This document shows positions 1 through 8,040 of a DNA stretch of 64,000 bases, piece after piece. How positions within the stretch are numbered: position 1 is the stretch's first letter; each line of letters starts with the position of its first letter. The notes under the pieces are model-generated. The model ran no database searches, had not been told where the DNA came from, and saw only the letters and a list, made by a program, of their open reading frames with translations. The DNA is from Scatomonas sp963928055. GTDB lineage: Bacteria; Bacillota; Clostridia; Lachnospirales; Lachnospiraceae. The translations under genes and the position numbers were made by a program. The DNA is taken from contig CAWVDN010000003.1 of NCBI GenBank assembly GCA_963928055.1, positions 248,001 to 312,000 of the forward strand, given 5' to 3'.

Positions 1-2243
1 CCGGCTATCCGGTGGTCACGGAACACTGGATCCGGGAATACCGGGAGCGGTATCAGCAGGCCCGCTGTCAGTGGCGGGACCGGATCTGGGAAAAGATGGA
101 TGCCCAGGCAGAGCTGGGGGATTTCGCTTTTTTTGACGCCTATTCCAGAACGCCTTTTCAGTATCCCTCCGGGAGCCTGCCGCAGAAGGAGGCGGCAGAT
201 ACGGCCGTGTACGTCTTAAGCCGCATTGCCGGGGAGGGGATGGACCGGAAGCTGGAGGCAGGGGACTATCTGCTGACCGAGCAGGAGGAGCAGGAGATCG
301 AAGCTCTCTGCGGACTTTACGAGCATGTGGTCCTGGTCCTGAACACAGGCGGGATCACGGATCTGTCTGTCCTGGAGCGCTGCCCCCGGATCCAGGCGGT
401 GCTTTACATGCACCAGGCCGGTATGGAAGCGGGAAATGCCCTTGCGGATGTGATCAGCGGAAAAACGGCGCCGGAGGGAAAACTGACGGACACCTGGGCC
501 ATGCGCTATGAGGATTATCCCAGCTCAGCGGGCTTTTCCCACAATGACGGCAATGTGGATCAGGAAAAATATGAAGAGGGTATCTACGTGGGATACCGGT
601 ATTTTGATACTTTTCAGGTGCCGGTCCGGTATCCCTTCGGTTTCGGCCTGTCCTACACGGACTTCGAGACAGAGATCCTGGAGATCCGAAAAACCAGGGA
701 TCCGGAGGACAAGCCGGAGGTCAGCCTGAAGGCCCGGGTAAAAAATACAGGAACCCGGTATCCGGGCCGGGAAGTGGTGCAGGTGTATGTTTCCTGCCCC
801 CAGGGAAAACTGAAAAAGGAATACCGCCGTCTGGCCGGGTTCGGGAAGACAGAACTCCTGCAGCCGGGAGAATCCCAGGAACTGGAGATCCGTTTTCCCC
901 TGGAGGCACTGGAATCCTACGATGAGACCCTGCCCGGATGGATCCTGGAAAAAGGGATCTACGGCATCTTCGCGGGCAGCAGTCTGGAAAATTCCCGGCC
1001 CGTGGCTTCCGTGACCCTGGAAGAAACCGTGGTCCTGGCGGAGACAGAGCATATCTGTCCCCTGCGGCAGGAACTGCAGGAGCTCCAGCCGGAAGCAGAG
1101 GCATTGGAAGCCCGGAGAGGGCAGTGGCTGGCCCACGTTTCCGAAATGCCTGCCCTGGCCTTTGAAAAAAAGGAATTCATCACCGAAGGATTTTTTTACC
1201 GGGAAGACTATAAGGATACGCCGCTGGAGGCCCGGCAGTTTGTGGAAACGCTCACAGAGGATCAGCTGATCCGGCTGGCCACCGGCGAGATCGGCGGCGG
1301 GGAAAGCCAGCTGGGTTTCGCCGGCATGTATGTGCCGGGATCAGCGGCGGAGACCAGCCGCTGCGGGGAAGCGCAGGGACTGGCGGCTATTGTGCTGGCG
1401 GACGGCCCTGCCGGCCTGCGGCTGCAGAAAAACTACCGGGTCATGGACGGGAAGATCGCTGCCGTCTCCCCGGCCGCAGGGATGGAGGACGGTTTTCTGG
1501 CCAGAGAAAAGCCCTCGGAGGAGGGAGAGGTTTACTATCAGTACTGTACGGCCTTTCCTGTGGGCACCCTGCTGGCGCAGACCTGGGATCCGAAGATCCT
1601 GGAGGAATGCGGAAAAGCTGTGTCGGAGGAAATGCGGGAGTTTGGCGTGACGCTGTGGCTGGCTCCCGGTATGAACATCCACCGGAATCCCCTCTGCGGC
1701 CGGAACTTTGAATACTTTTCCGAGGATCCCCTGATCTCCGGGAAAATGGCGGCAGCCATTACCGAGGGGGTCCAGTCGGCGGAGGGCTGCGGCACCACCA
1801 TCAAGCATTTTGCCTGCAACAACCAGGAGGACAACCGGATGGGCGCTGACAGCATCCTTTCCGAGAGGACTCTGCGGGAAATTTATCTGAAGGGTTTTGA
1901 GATCGCGATGAAAGAGTCCCAGCCCATGGCGCTCATGACCAGCTACAACCGGGTCAACGGGATCCATGCGGCCAACAGCTACGATCTCTGTACCAAAGCC
2001 GCCAGAAACGAATGGGGGTTTGCGGGACTGATCATGACCGACTGGACCACCACCATGCAGGGAGACGACTGCACCGCCAGCGGCTGCATGCGGGCAGGCA
2101 ACGACTGCGTCATGCCCGGCTGCCCGGAAGACCACGAGAACATCCGCCGGGAACTCCGGGAGGGAACCCTGGATATCCGGGATCTGAAGCGTTCCATCGC
2201 CCGGCTGGTAACCACCGTCTGGCAGTCCGGCTGCTATGAATAA
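1..2243 (+). CDS. Glycoside hydrolase family 3 beta-glycosidase, permuted domain order (5' partial)
   Basis: Probably hydrolyses terminal beta-linked glucose or xylose from plant oligosaccharides. The frame is open to the left edge, so the true start lies upstream. Domain order is inverted relative to most GH3 enzymes. First comes the end of the alpha/beta sandwich domain (about codons 70-170, ending GKLTDTWA). An FnIII-like domain follows (about 245-335, with VVQVYV and LAGFGKTELLQPGES). Last comes the catalytic TIM-barrel domain (about 430-735), with the RNFEYFSEDP and KHFACNNQE blocks and the nucleophile Asp of MTDW (codon 2040-2042). This permutation is known in rumen and gut clostridia such as Ruminococcus and Butyrivibrio. 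Substrate specificity cannot be read from sequence. It ends just before the thi promoter. Confidence 0.9.
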   Translation, partial: GYPVVTEHWIREYRERYQQARCQWRDRIWEKMDAQAELGDFAFFDAYSRTPFQYPSGSLPQKEAADTAVYVLSRIAGEGMDRKLEAGDYLLTEQEEQEIEALCGLYEHVVLVLNTGGITDLSVLERCPRIQAVLYMHQAGMEAGNALADVISGKTAPEGKLTDTWAMRYEDYPSSAGFSHNDGNVDQEKYEEGIYVGYRYFDTFQVPVRYPFGFGLSYTDFETEILEIRKTRDPEDKPEVSLKARVKNTGTRYPGREVVQVYVSCPQGKLKKEYRRLAGFGKTELLQPGESQELEIRFPLEALESYDETLPGWILEKGIYGIFAGSSLENSRPVASVTLEETVVLAETEHICPLRQELQELQPEAEALEARRGQWLAHVSEMPALAFEKKEFITEGFFYREDYKDTPLEARQFVETLTEDQLIRLATGEIGGGESQLGFAGMYVPGSAAETSRCGEAQGLAAIVLADGPAGLRLQKNYRVMDGKIAAVSPAAGMEDGFLAREKPSEEGEVYYQYCTAFPVGTLLAQTWDPKILEECGKAVSEEMREFGVTLWLAPGMNIHRNPLCGRNFEYFSEDPLISGKMAAAITEGVQSAEGCGTTIKHFACNNQEDNRMGADSILSERTLREIYLKGFEIAMKESQPMALMTSYNRVNGIHAANSYDLCTKAARNEWGFAGLIMTDWTTTMQGDDCTASGCMRAGNDCVMPGCPEDHENIRRELREGTLDIRDLKRSIARLVTTVWQSGCYE

Positions 2244-2246
2244 ACG

Positions 2247-2272
2247 TCTCCTTCTTGACAGAAAGAAGGAGA
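2247..2272 (+). terminator. 10-bp perfect hairpin after the GH3 gene
   Basis: TCTCCTTCTT and AAGAAGGAGA form a perfect 10-bp stem with a 6-base loop, starting four bases after the GH3 stop codon. No T-run follows, so intrinsic termination is doubtful. The -35 box of the thi promoter lies partly in the left arm and the loop, so the site may couple the end of one unit to the start of the next. Confidence 0.4.
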
Positions 2273-2283
2273 TAGGGTATACT
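2255..2283 (+). promoter_or_regulatory. Sigma-A promoter of the thi operon
   Basis: TTGACA (2255-2260), a 17-base spacer and TATACT (2278-2283) give a near-consensus promoter. The predicted start near 2290 leaves a leader of about 138 nt before thiS. Confidence 0.85.
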
Positions 2284-2324
2284 GACCCTGTTGTAAAAAG
2301 AATAAAAAATTTGTGAGAGTGAAC

Positions 2325-2382
2325 AGGAGTTCATGAAGGGGTACACCACCGCGGGTGTAGTTTCTTTGTGGACTCCTTTTTT
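2325..2382 (+). terminator. Leader terminator/attenuator hairpin of the thi operon
   Basis: AGGAGT (2325-2330) pairs with ACTCCT (2372-2377), followed by six Ts. A nested hairpin TACACC/GGTGTA sits inside. This intrinsic-terminator shape lies between the promoter and thiS, so it looks like the expression platform of an attenuation system. The CUGAGA and ACCUGAU blocks of the TPP (THI-box) aptamer were not found. A CACCACCGCGGG stretch is only reminiscent of a T-box, and the leader is too short for T-box stem I. Confidence 0.5.
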
Positions 2383-2427
2383 CACCGGTCAGAAGATCTT
2401 GCAACAACAGGAAAGGAGGTGCCGGCT

Positions 2428-2628
2428 TTGAAGATCCGGGCAAACGGACAGGAGAGAGAACTTCCCCAGGGAAAAGCTCTGGGAGCGTTTCTGGAAGAAA
2501 ATCAGTATCAGCGGCAGAGGATCGCTGTGGAGTTAAACGGGGAGATCGTCCCCAAGAGCAAGTATGAGGAGACCATCCTGCGGGACGGCGATGTGCTGGA
2601 AGTGGTAAGCTTTGTGGGAGGAGGCTGA
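2428..2628 (+). CDS. thiS: Sulfur carrier protein ThiS
   Basis: A 66-residue ubiquitin-fold protein that carries sulfur as a C-terminal thiocarboxylate for thiazole formation. The C-terminus VVSFVGGG has the diglycine tail that ThiF adenylates, and LNGEIVPKSKY with LRDGDVLEVV is typical of ThiS. The start is taken as TTG at 2428, five bases after AAAGGAGGT. An in-frame ATG at 2368 lies inside the leader hairpin and would add an unrelated extension. First gene of the operon; thiF follows after 2 bases. Confidence 0.9.
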   Translation: MKIRANGQERELPQGKALGAFLEENQYQRQRIAVELNGEIVPKSKYEETILRDGDVLEVVSFVGGG

Positions 2629-2630
2629 GC

Positions 2631-3272
2631 ATGAAAGAACAGATCACAGAGGAGCAGATCCGGGAAGCCCTCTGTCTCCGCCACACGGAAGCGGTGCAGG
2701 AAAAGCTTTCCGCCGCCCGGGCGGCGGTGGCGGGCCTGGGGGGCCTGGGTTCCCACATCGCCTTTTTTCTGGCACGGATCGGAGTGGGACACCTGCATCT
2801 CATTGATTTTGACCGGGTGGACCTTTCCAACCTGAACCGGCAGCAGTACCGGCTCTGCCACCTGGGCATGTACAAGACGGAAGCTCTGCGGCAGGAACTG
2901 CTGGAGCTGAATCCCTACCTTCAGATTACCGCGGACTGCGTCAAGGTGGACGAAGAAAATCTGCGGCAGCTCTTCGCGGAAGATGAGATCATCTGCGAAG
3001 CCTTTGACCGGGCGGAGCAGAAGGCCCTGCTGGTGAACGGGATCCTGGAGCATTTCCCGGAGAAAAAGCTGATCGCGGCTTCCGGCATGGCGGGATCCGG
3101 GGACAGCAACCGGATCCGCACCCGGAAGATCGCCGGGAATTTTTATCTCTGCGGGGACGGGGAAAGCGAATCCTTGCCGGGCATGGGGCTGATGGCTCCC
3201 CGGGTGGCCCTCTGCGCGGCCCATCAGGCCAACGCGGCGGTGAGCCTGATCCTGGGGAAGGAACCCTGCTGA
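2631..3272 (+). CDS. thiF: ThiS adenylyltransferase ThiF (E1-like)
   Basis: Activates the ThiS C-terminal glycine with ATP before sulfur transfer. The Rossmann motif AGLGGLGSH is near residue 27 and the E1 signature DFDRVDLSNLNRQQ near residue 62. At 213 residues it is the short ThiF form, without a long C-terminal zinc or catalytic-cysteine domain. It starts 2 bases after thiS, so the two are probably translationally coupled. A close MoeB-type paralogue is unlikely because of the thiS-thiF-thiG-thiH context. Confidence 0.9.
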   Translation: MKEQITEEQIREALCLRHTEAVQEKLSAARAAVAGLGGLGSHIAFFLARIGVGHLHLIDFDRVDLSNLNRQQYRLCHLGMYKTEALRQELLELNPYLQITADCVKVDEENLRQLFAEDEIICEAFDRAEQKALLVNGILEHFPEKKLIAASGMAGSGDSNRIRTRKIAGNFYLCGDGESESLPGMGLMAPRVALCAAHQANAAVSLILGKEPC

Positions 3273-3329
3273 AGAGGAAAGACGCCTTGGGAGCGTTGAT
3301 AAGAAAGTAAGAAAAGAGAGGAAAAGACT

Positions 3330-4109
3330 ATGAGCGAGAAGATAAAAGACACCTGGAAACTGGGAGACCACGAGTTTACCTCCCGTTTTATCCTGGGATC
3401 CGGCAAGTATTCCCTGGATCTCATCCGGGCGGCGGTGGAGCACGCCGGAGCCCAGATCATCACTCTGGCCCTGCGCCGTGCCAATGAGGGAGGCATGGCC
3501 AATATCCTGGACTACATTCCGGAAGGAGTGACCCTGCTGCCCAACACTTCCGGAGCCCGGAACGCCGACGAGGCTGTGCGCATCGCCCGGCTGGCCAGGG
3601 AGGTCTGCGGCACGGATTTTGTAAAGATCGAGGTGATCCGGGACAGCAAATATCTGCTGCCGGATAACTATGAAACCGCCAAAGCTACGGAGATCCTGGC
3701 TAAAGAGGGCTTTGTGGTCATGCCCTACATGTACCCGGATCTCAACGCGGCCAGAGATATGGCCAACGCCGGCGCCGCCTGCATCATGCCCCTGGGAGCC
3801 CCCATCGGCTCCAACAAGGGGATCTGCACCAAAGAGTTTATCCAGATCCTCATTGACGAGATCGACCTGCCCATTATCGTAGACGCCGGCATCGGACGCC
3901 CCTCCCAGGCCTGCGAGGCCATGGAGATGGGAGCCGCCGCGGTCATGGCCAACACCGCCATCGCCACCGCCGGGGATGTGCCCGCCATGGCGGAAGCCTT
4001 TAAGAAGGCCATTGAGGCGGGACGCACCGCCTATCTTTCCGGCATGGGCCGGGTGAGGGAAAAAGGGGCCAGCGCCTCCTCCCCGCTGACAGGATTTCTG
4101 AGAGAGTAA
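3330..4109 (+). CDS. thiG: Thiazole synthase ThiG
   Basis: Condenses 1-deoxy-D-xylulose 5-phosphate, dehydroglycine and ThiS thiocarboxylate into the thiazole phosphate of thiamine. The 259 residues are normal family length. Conserved blocks are seen: SRFILGSGKY near the start, LLPNTSGARNADEAV in the middle, and PIIVDAGIGRPSQA and GAAAVMANTAIA in the phosphate-binding half of the TIM barrel. It sits 57 bases after thiF, with AGAGGAAAAG as ribosome-binding site. Confidence 0.95.
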   Translation: MSEKIKDTWKLGDHEFTSRFILGSGKYSLDLIRAAVEHAGAQIITLALRRANEGGMANILDYIPEGVTLLPNTSGARNADEAVRIARLAREVCGTDFVKIEVIRDSKYLLPDNYETAKATEILAKEGFVVMPYMYPDLNAARDMANAGAACIMPLGAPIGSNKGICTKEFIQILIDEIDLPIIVDAGIGRPSQACEAMEMGAAAVMANTAIATAGDVPAMAEAFKKAIEAGRTAYLSGMGRVREKGASASSPLTGFLRE

Positions 4110-4122
4110 GGAGTGACAGAAG

Positions 4123-5337
4123 ATGAAGGATACCTTTGTAAATGAAAGCATTATGAGTGATGAGGTCCGGGAGCATCTGAAGGAGAACCGCATCGATCAC
4201 ATGAAATATCTGCCGGATATGGAGGCGCTGGATTCCGACGTAATGGACCAGGTGGTCTCCATGATGAACGCCTACGATTACCACCGGTACACGGAGCAGG
4301 ATGTGCGCCGGGCCCTGGAAAAGGAAAACCGGGGGCCGGAGGAATTTGCCGCCCTGCTTTCCCCGGCGGCTCTGCCCTTCCTGGAGGAGATGGCGCAGAA
4401 GGCCCAGGAGGAGACCCGCCGCCACTTCGGCAATTCCGTGTATCTGTTCACGCCGCTGTACATTGCCAACTACTGCGAAAATTACTGCATTTACTGCGGG
4501 TTCAACTGCCACAACAAGATTCGCCGGGCCCAGCTCAACGAGGCGGAGATCGAGGAGGAAATGCGGGCCATTGCAAAGACCGGCCTGCAGGAGATCCTGA
4601 TCCTGACGGGAGAGAGCCGGAAAAAATCCACCGTGGAGTACATCGGAAAAGCCTGCCAGATCGCCAGAAAGTATTTCAAGGTCATCGGACTGGAAGTCTA
4701 CCCCATGAATTCCGATGAATACCGGTACCTGCATGAGTGCGGAGCCGATTACGTCACCGTGTTCCAGGAAACCTACGATTCCGACAAGTACGAGACCCTG
4801 CACCTGGCCGGCCACAAGCGGATCTTCCCCTACCGGATCAACGCCCAGGAGCGGGCCCTGAAGGGCGGCATGCGGGGAGTAGGCTTCGGCGCCCTGCTGG
4901 GACTTTCGGATTTCCGGAAAGACGCCTATGCCACCGGCATCCACGCCTGGCTGCTGCAGCGGAAGTATCCCCATGCGGAGATCGCTTTTTCCTGCCCCCG
5001 GCTCCGTCCCATTATCAACAACGACAAGATCAACCCCATGGACGTCCATGAGGCCCAGCTGCTGCAGGTAGTCACCGCCTACCGTCTGCTGCTGCCCTTT
5101 GCGGGGATCACCGTGTCCACCAGAGAGTGCGCCCGGGTCCGGGACAACCTGGCCTGCATCGCCGCCACCAAGATTTCCGCGGGAGTCAGCACCGGGGTGG
5201 GCAGCCATGCGGCGGAAATGGAAGATCAGGGAGACGAGCAGTTTGAGATCTCCGACAGCCGCACGGTAGAGGAAGTGTACCGGGATCTGGAAAACCTGGG
5301 CCAGCAGCCGGTGATGAATGACTATGTCTATGTATGA
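4123..5337 (+). CDS. thiH: 2-iminoacetate synthase ThiH (radical SAM)
   Basis: Cleaves tyrosine by radical SAM chemistry to give dehydroglycine for ThiG, the oxygen-independent route expected in an anaerobe. The 4Fe-4S cluster motif is CENYCIYC near residue 114. It has the full C-terminal region of the ThiH/HydG family (VSTRECARVRDN, SAGVSTGVGSH). Its paralogue HydG is also in this window (49817). It starts 13 bases after thiG. Confidence 0.95.
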   Translation: MKDTFVNESIMSDEVREHLKENRIDHMKYLPDMEALDSDVMDQVVSMMNAYDYHRYTEQDVRRALEKENRGPEEFAALLSPAALPFLEEMAQKAQEETRRHFGNSVYLFTPLYIANYCENYCIYCGFNCHNKIRRAQLNEAEIEEEMRAIAKTGLQEILILTGESRKKSTVEYIGKACQIARKYFKVIGLEVYPMNSDEYRYLHECGADYVTVFQETYDSDKYETLHLAGHKRIFPYRINAQERALKGGMRGVGFGALLGLSDFRKDAYATGIHAWLLQRKYPHAEIAFSCPRLRPIINNDKINPMDVHEAQLLQVVTAYRLLLPFAGITVSTRECARVRDNLACIAATKISAGVSTGVGSHAAEMEDQGDEQFEISDSRTVEEVYRDLENLGQQPVMNDYVYV

Positions 5338-5899
5338 GAAGATTCTGGCCGTCACAGACCGGAAGCTCTGCACCCGGCCTTTCCCGGAACAGATCCGCCG
5401 GGTCTGCGGCTGCCGCCCCCAGGCCCTGGTCCTTCGGGAAAAGGATCTGACGTCCGACGCCTACCGGGATCTGGCAGAGCTGGTGCTGGAGATCTGCGGG
5501 GAATACCAGGTGGACTGTATCCTTCACAATTTTACCGGCGCCGCCCGGGAGCTGGGAGTGAAGCGGATCCACCTTCCCCTGAAAAAACTCCTGTCCCTTT
5601 CGGCGGAGGAAAAGGAGGCTTTCGCCGGCATCGGCACTTCCGTGCATTCTCCGGAACAGGCCCGTCAGGCTCTGGAGGCGGGGGCTGCCTGGCTGTTTGC
5701 CGGCCACATTTACGAAAGCCAGTGCAAGGCGGGACTGCCTCCCAGAGGCCTGGAATTTTTAAGAGAGATCTGCCGTCTGGCGGGAACCGTGCCGGTGTAC
5801 GCCATCGGCGGCATCCGCCGGTCCCAGGCCCAGATCCGGGAAGTCCTGTCCTGCGGGGCGGCGGGCGCCTGCATCATGTCGGAGATGATGAAACTGTAG
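5330..5899 (+). CDS. thiE: Thiamine phosphate synthase, ThiE/TenI family
   Basis: Predicted to join the thiazole phosphate to HMP pyrophosphate, giving thiamine phosphate. It is a TIM-barrel protein with HLPLKKL, GTSVHSPEQA, FAGHIYESQCK and the phosphate-binding YAIGGI segment. It overlaps the end of thiH. In-frame ATGs occur at 5318, 5324 and 5330; the last is chosen, and all three lie inside thiH, so translation must be coupled. TenI-type aminohydrolases share the fold, but the operon position favours ThiE. The operon ends at the hairpin 5911-5955. Confidence 0.82.
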   Translation: MYEKILAVTDRKLCTRPFPEQIRRVCGCRPQALVLREKDLTSDAYRDLAELVLEICGEYQVDCILHNFTGAARELGVKRIHLPLKKLLSLSAEEKEAFAGIGTSVHSPEQARQALEAGAAWLFAGHIYESQCKAGLPPRGLEFLREICRLAGTVPVYAIGGIRRSQAQIREVLSCGAAGACIMSEMMKL

Positions 5900-5910
5900 A
5901 AAAATCAGAG

Positions 5911-5955
5911 ATCCCCTTGGATCGGGCCTGTAAAAGCCTGTTCCAAGGGGATTTT
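5911..5955 (+). terminator. Rho-independent terminator of the thi operon
   Basis: ATCCCCTTGGA (5911-5921) pairs perfectly with TCCAAGGGGAT (5942-5952), followed by TTT. It separates thiE from the convergent lysO-like gene. Confidence 0.85.
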
Positions 5956-5965
5956 CGCGCGGTGT

Positions 5966-6880
5966 TCAATAGCAGAACGAGATGATCACCGGCACCACCG
6001 CGGAGCAGATGATGCCGTTGAGGACGGCAAACACCACGGTCTCCTCGTTGGTGTAGCGGATCAGCATGGGCAGGGTGGTGTCCTCGCTGGTGGCCGCCGC
6101 CGGGGCGATGCAGGTGTAGGCGTTGCAGTGCCGGGAGAGGAAGGGGATCATAAAGAAGGCCCCGATCTCCCGCATGAGATTGCTGAGGAAGGCGATGCTG
6201 CCCAGGCTGGCTCCCGCCAGATTGCCGATGGTGACTCCTGCCAGGCTGTACCAGCCCATGCCCCCGGCAATGGACACCGACTGGTTCAGGGGGAAGTGCA
6301 GCAGCATGCCGCAGACAATGCCTCCCGCCAGGGAACCCAGAATGATGCCCACAGGGATGATCAGGGTCTTCAGCAGATTTTTCCGGAGCCGGGACAGCAG
6401 CCCCCGGTGCAGCCCTACGCTGATTCCCACGGAAAACATCAATAGATACAGCAGCCAGTCTGAGTGAAGGGTCAGAGGAGAGAGGAGCTTTGCCAGGGCC
6501 GGCCGGGATCCGCAGAGGATCCCCAGGATCAGGGAACCCAGGGCCAGGAACACCATGGGGTCCCCTTTCGATGGGGTTTCCGGGGTCTCTCCCGCCATGT
6601 CCGGTTCCGCCTGTCCGACGGATCCCTTCATAAAATGCCGGGTCAGGGGAAAGACCACCGCCACGGAAAGCAGGGTGGGGATCAGGAAAAACACGAAGCT
6701 CCGCAGTCCCAGATCCAGCAGCTCTGAGAAAAAGCCCTCCCGCTGCCCCAGGCTCACCCCCATGGTGAAGATCAGCAGCAGAGTAAAAAAGAGCTGTACC
6801 TTTTCATTTTTTCCTTTGTGCCTGGCCGGGAAGATCCGCCCCGCCAGAAAGCCCAGGATCATAATACCGAGTGTAACCAT
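5966..6880 (-). CDS. lysO: LysO-family (DUF340) membrane exporter
   Basis: A 304-residue membrane protein of the LysO/YbjE family, whose Escherichia coli member exports L-lysine and thialysine. Many hydrophobic segments are visible. The family pattern GMGWYSLAGVTIGNLAGASLGSIAF and the C-terminal block AYTCIAPAAATSEDTTLPMLIRYTNEE are conserved, and the latter carries the acidic residues expected for transport. An insertion of about 30 polar residues (GQAEPDMAGETPETPSKG) separates two membrane halves. GGAGGACAGC before the ATG is the ribosome-binding site. The substrate is inferred from the family only. Confidence 0.85.
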   Translation of the reverse strand: MVTLGIMILGFLAGRIFPARHKGKNEKVQLFFTLLLIFTMGVSLGQREGFFSELLDLGLRSFVFFLIPTLLSVAVVFPLTRHFMKGSVGQAEPDMAGETPETPSKGDPMVFLALGSLILGILCGSRPALAKLLSPLTLHSDWLLYLLMFSVGISVGLHRGLLSRLRKNLLKTLIIPVGIILGSLAGGIVCGMLLHFPLNQSVSIAGGMGWYSLAGVTIGNLAGASLGSIAFLSNLMREIGAFFMIPFLSRHCNAYTCIAPAAATSEDTTLPMLIRYTNEETVVFAVLNGIICSAVVPVIISFCY

Positions 6881-6897
6881 GCTGTCCTCCGAAAAAC

Positions 6898-6923
6898 GGC
6901 CGGGGGCTTTGATAAGTCCGGCC
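6898..6923 (-). terminator. Terminator-like hairpin in the lysO leader
   Basis: Read on the minus strand, GGCCGG pairs with CCGGCC across a 14-base loop, followed one base later by TTTTT, only about 18 bases before the lysO start codon. It could attenuate lysO. The leader of about 60 nt is too short for the known lysine riboswitch. Confidence 0.4.
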
Positions 6924-6949
6924 GGAAATTTTGTTCGATACCGCTAGGT

Positions 6950-6978
6950 ATGGTAACACATACGGCAAAAACTATCAA
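6950..6978 (-). promoter_or_regulatory. Probable promoter of lysO
   Basis: On the minus strand, TTGATA and TACCAT are separated by 17 bases. The -10 is weak, but the spacing and position fit. Confidence 0.45.
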
Positions 6979-7114
6979 GATTTTTCCGCTTTCCGGCGGA
7001 GGGAAATTGACTTTCCCGGGTATTTCACTTAAGATAAACCTGACCGAATATTCTGCCTGCGGGAGGAACCGGGGAAGGATCCCGGGCGGAGAAGAAAAAG
7101 GAGAAACGTGTCCC

Positions 7115-7930
7115 ATGAAACAGGAGATAAAACTGGTGGCGGTGGATATGGACGGAACCTTTGTCCGTTCTGATTATACATATGATGTCCCCAGATTTCA
7201 GCGGCTTCTTGGCCGCATGGAGGCTGCCGGCTGCCATTTTGTGGTGGCCAGCGGGAATCAGTATTATCAGCTGAGAGATATTTTCCCCGGGTACCATCAG
7301 GAGCTGGCTTTTGTGGCGGAAAACGGGGCTTTTGTAAAAGATGGAGAGGAGCTCGTCTTTGCCGCGGATGTGCCGGGAGAGACGGTGAACGCGGTGATCG
7401 ACCTCTGCCGGGCGTATCCGGAGATCTCCAATGTGCTCTGCGGCCTGGACAGCGCCTACTGCCAGCGGGGAACGGTCAGCCAGGAATTTTTTGACCGAAC
7501 CCGGATCTATTATCACCGGCTGCGGTGGGTGGAGGACCTGAAAGAGGTGAAGGACCAGATCCTGAAATTTGCCCCGGTGGTGCCCGAAGAAAAAACAGAG
7601 TTTTACTATGAGCTGTTCCGTGAAAAACTGAAAGGGAAAATGGCGCCCGCCTCCAGCGGCAGAGGAGCCATCGACCTGATCCTGCCGGGCTGTCATAAGG
7701 CCTCCGGCCTGAAACGGCTGGCAGAGCGCTGGAATGTCACGCCGGCCCAGTGCGCCGCCTTCGGAGACGGGGGCAACGATGTGGAAATGCTGCGGTACTG
7801 CGGATACAGCTATGCCATGGCGAACGCCCCGGAATATGTCAAAAAAGCGGCCAAAAGCGTGTGCCCCTCCAATGAACAGGACGGAGTGCTGTCCACCCTG
7901 GAACAGCTCTTCGGGCAGACGCCGGCGTGA
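7115..7930 (+). CDS. Cof-type HAD hydrolase
   Basis: A 271-residue HAD-superfamily phosphatase of the Cof (IIB) subfamily, usually active on sugar phosphates, pyridoxal phosphate or FMN. Motif I is DMDGTFV near residue 12, motif II VVASGNQ near residue 42, and motif IV FGDGGNDVEML near residue 213. The start is the ATG at 7115 with AAAAAGGAG upstream; the upstream reading frame runs through the lysO promoter and is not coding. The substrate cannot be inferred. A second Cof-type protein lies at 16988. Confidence 0.88.
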   Translation: MKQEIKLVAVDMDGTFVRSDYTYDVPRFQRLLGRMEAAGCHFVVASGNQYYQLRDIFPGYHQELAFVAENGAFVKDGEELVFAADVPGETVNAVIDLCRAYPEISNVLCGLDSAYCQRGTVSQEFFDRTRIYYHRLRWVEDLKEVKDQILKFAPVVPEEKTEFYYELFREKLKGKMAPASSGRGAIDLILPGCHKASGLKRLAERWNVTPAQCAAFGDGGNDVEMLRYCGYSYAMANAPEYVKKAAKSVCPSNEQDGVLSTLEQLFGQTPA

Positions 7931-7950
7931 GAAGCAGACAACAGTTTTTC

Positions 7951-7979
7951 TGTACATTCCCGGGGATTTACGCTATACT
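7951..7979 (+). promoter_or_regulatory. Probable promoter of the xdh-like operon
   Basis: TGTACA, a 17-base spacer and TATACT (7974-7979) lie about 60 bases before the FAD-subunit gene. Confidence 0.5.
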
Positions 7980-8040
7980 TTTTACCGTGAAACTCCAGGC
8001 TCTTTCCGGGCCCGGAACATAGAAGAAAGAGGATTGCGAG

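Noticed and set aside
2247..2272. Firm intrinsic terminator after the GH3 gene
   Set aside because: The stem is perfect, but no T-run follows and the thi promoter overlaps it, so it is listed only at low confidence.
2284..2428. T-box or TPP riboswitch in the thi leader
   Set aside because: The CACCACCGCGGG stretch looks a little like the T-box antiterminator, but the leader is too short for stem I, and the CUGAGA and ACCUGAU blocks of TPP aptamers are missing. Kept only as an unknown attenuator.
2508..4193. A 561-codon open frame opposite thiS-thiF-thiG
   Set aside because: Antisense to three recognisable genes; no motif or start signal.
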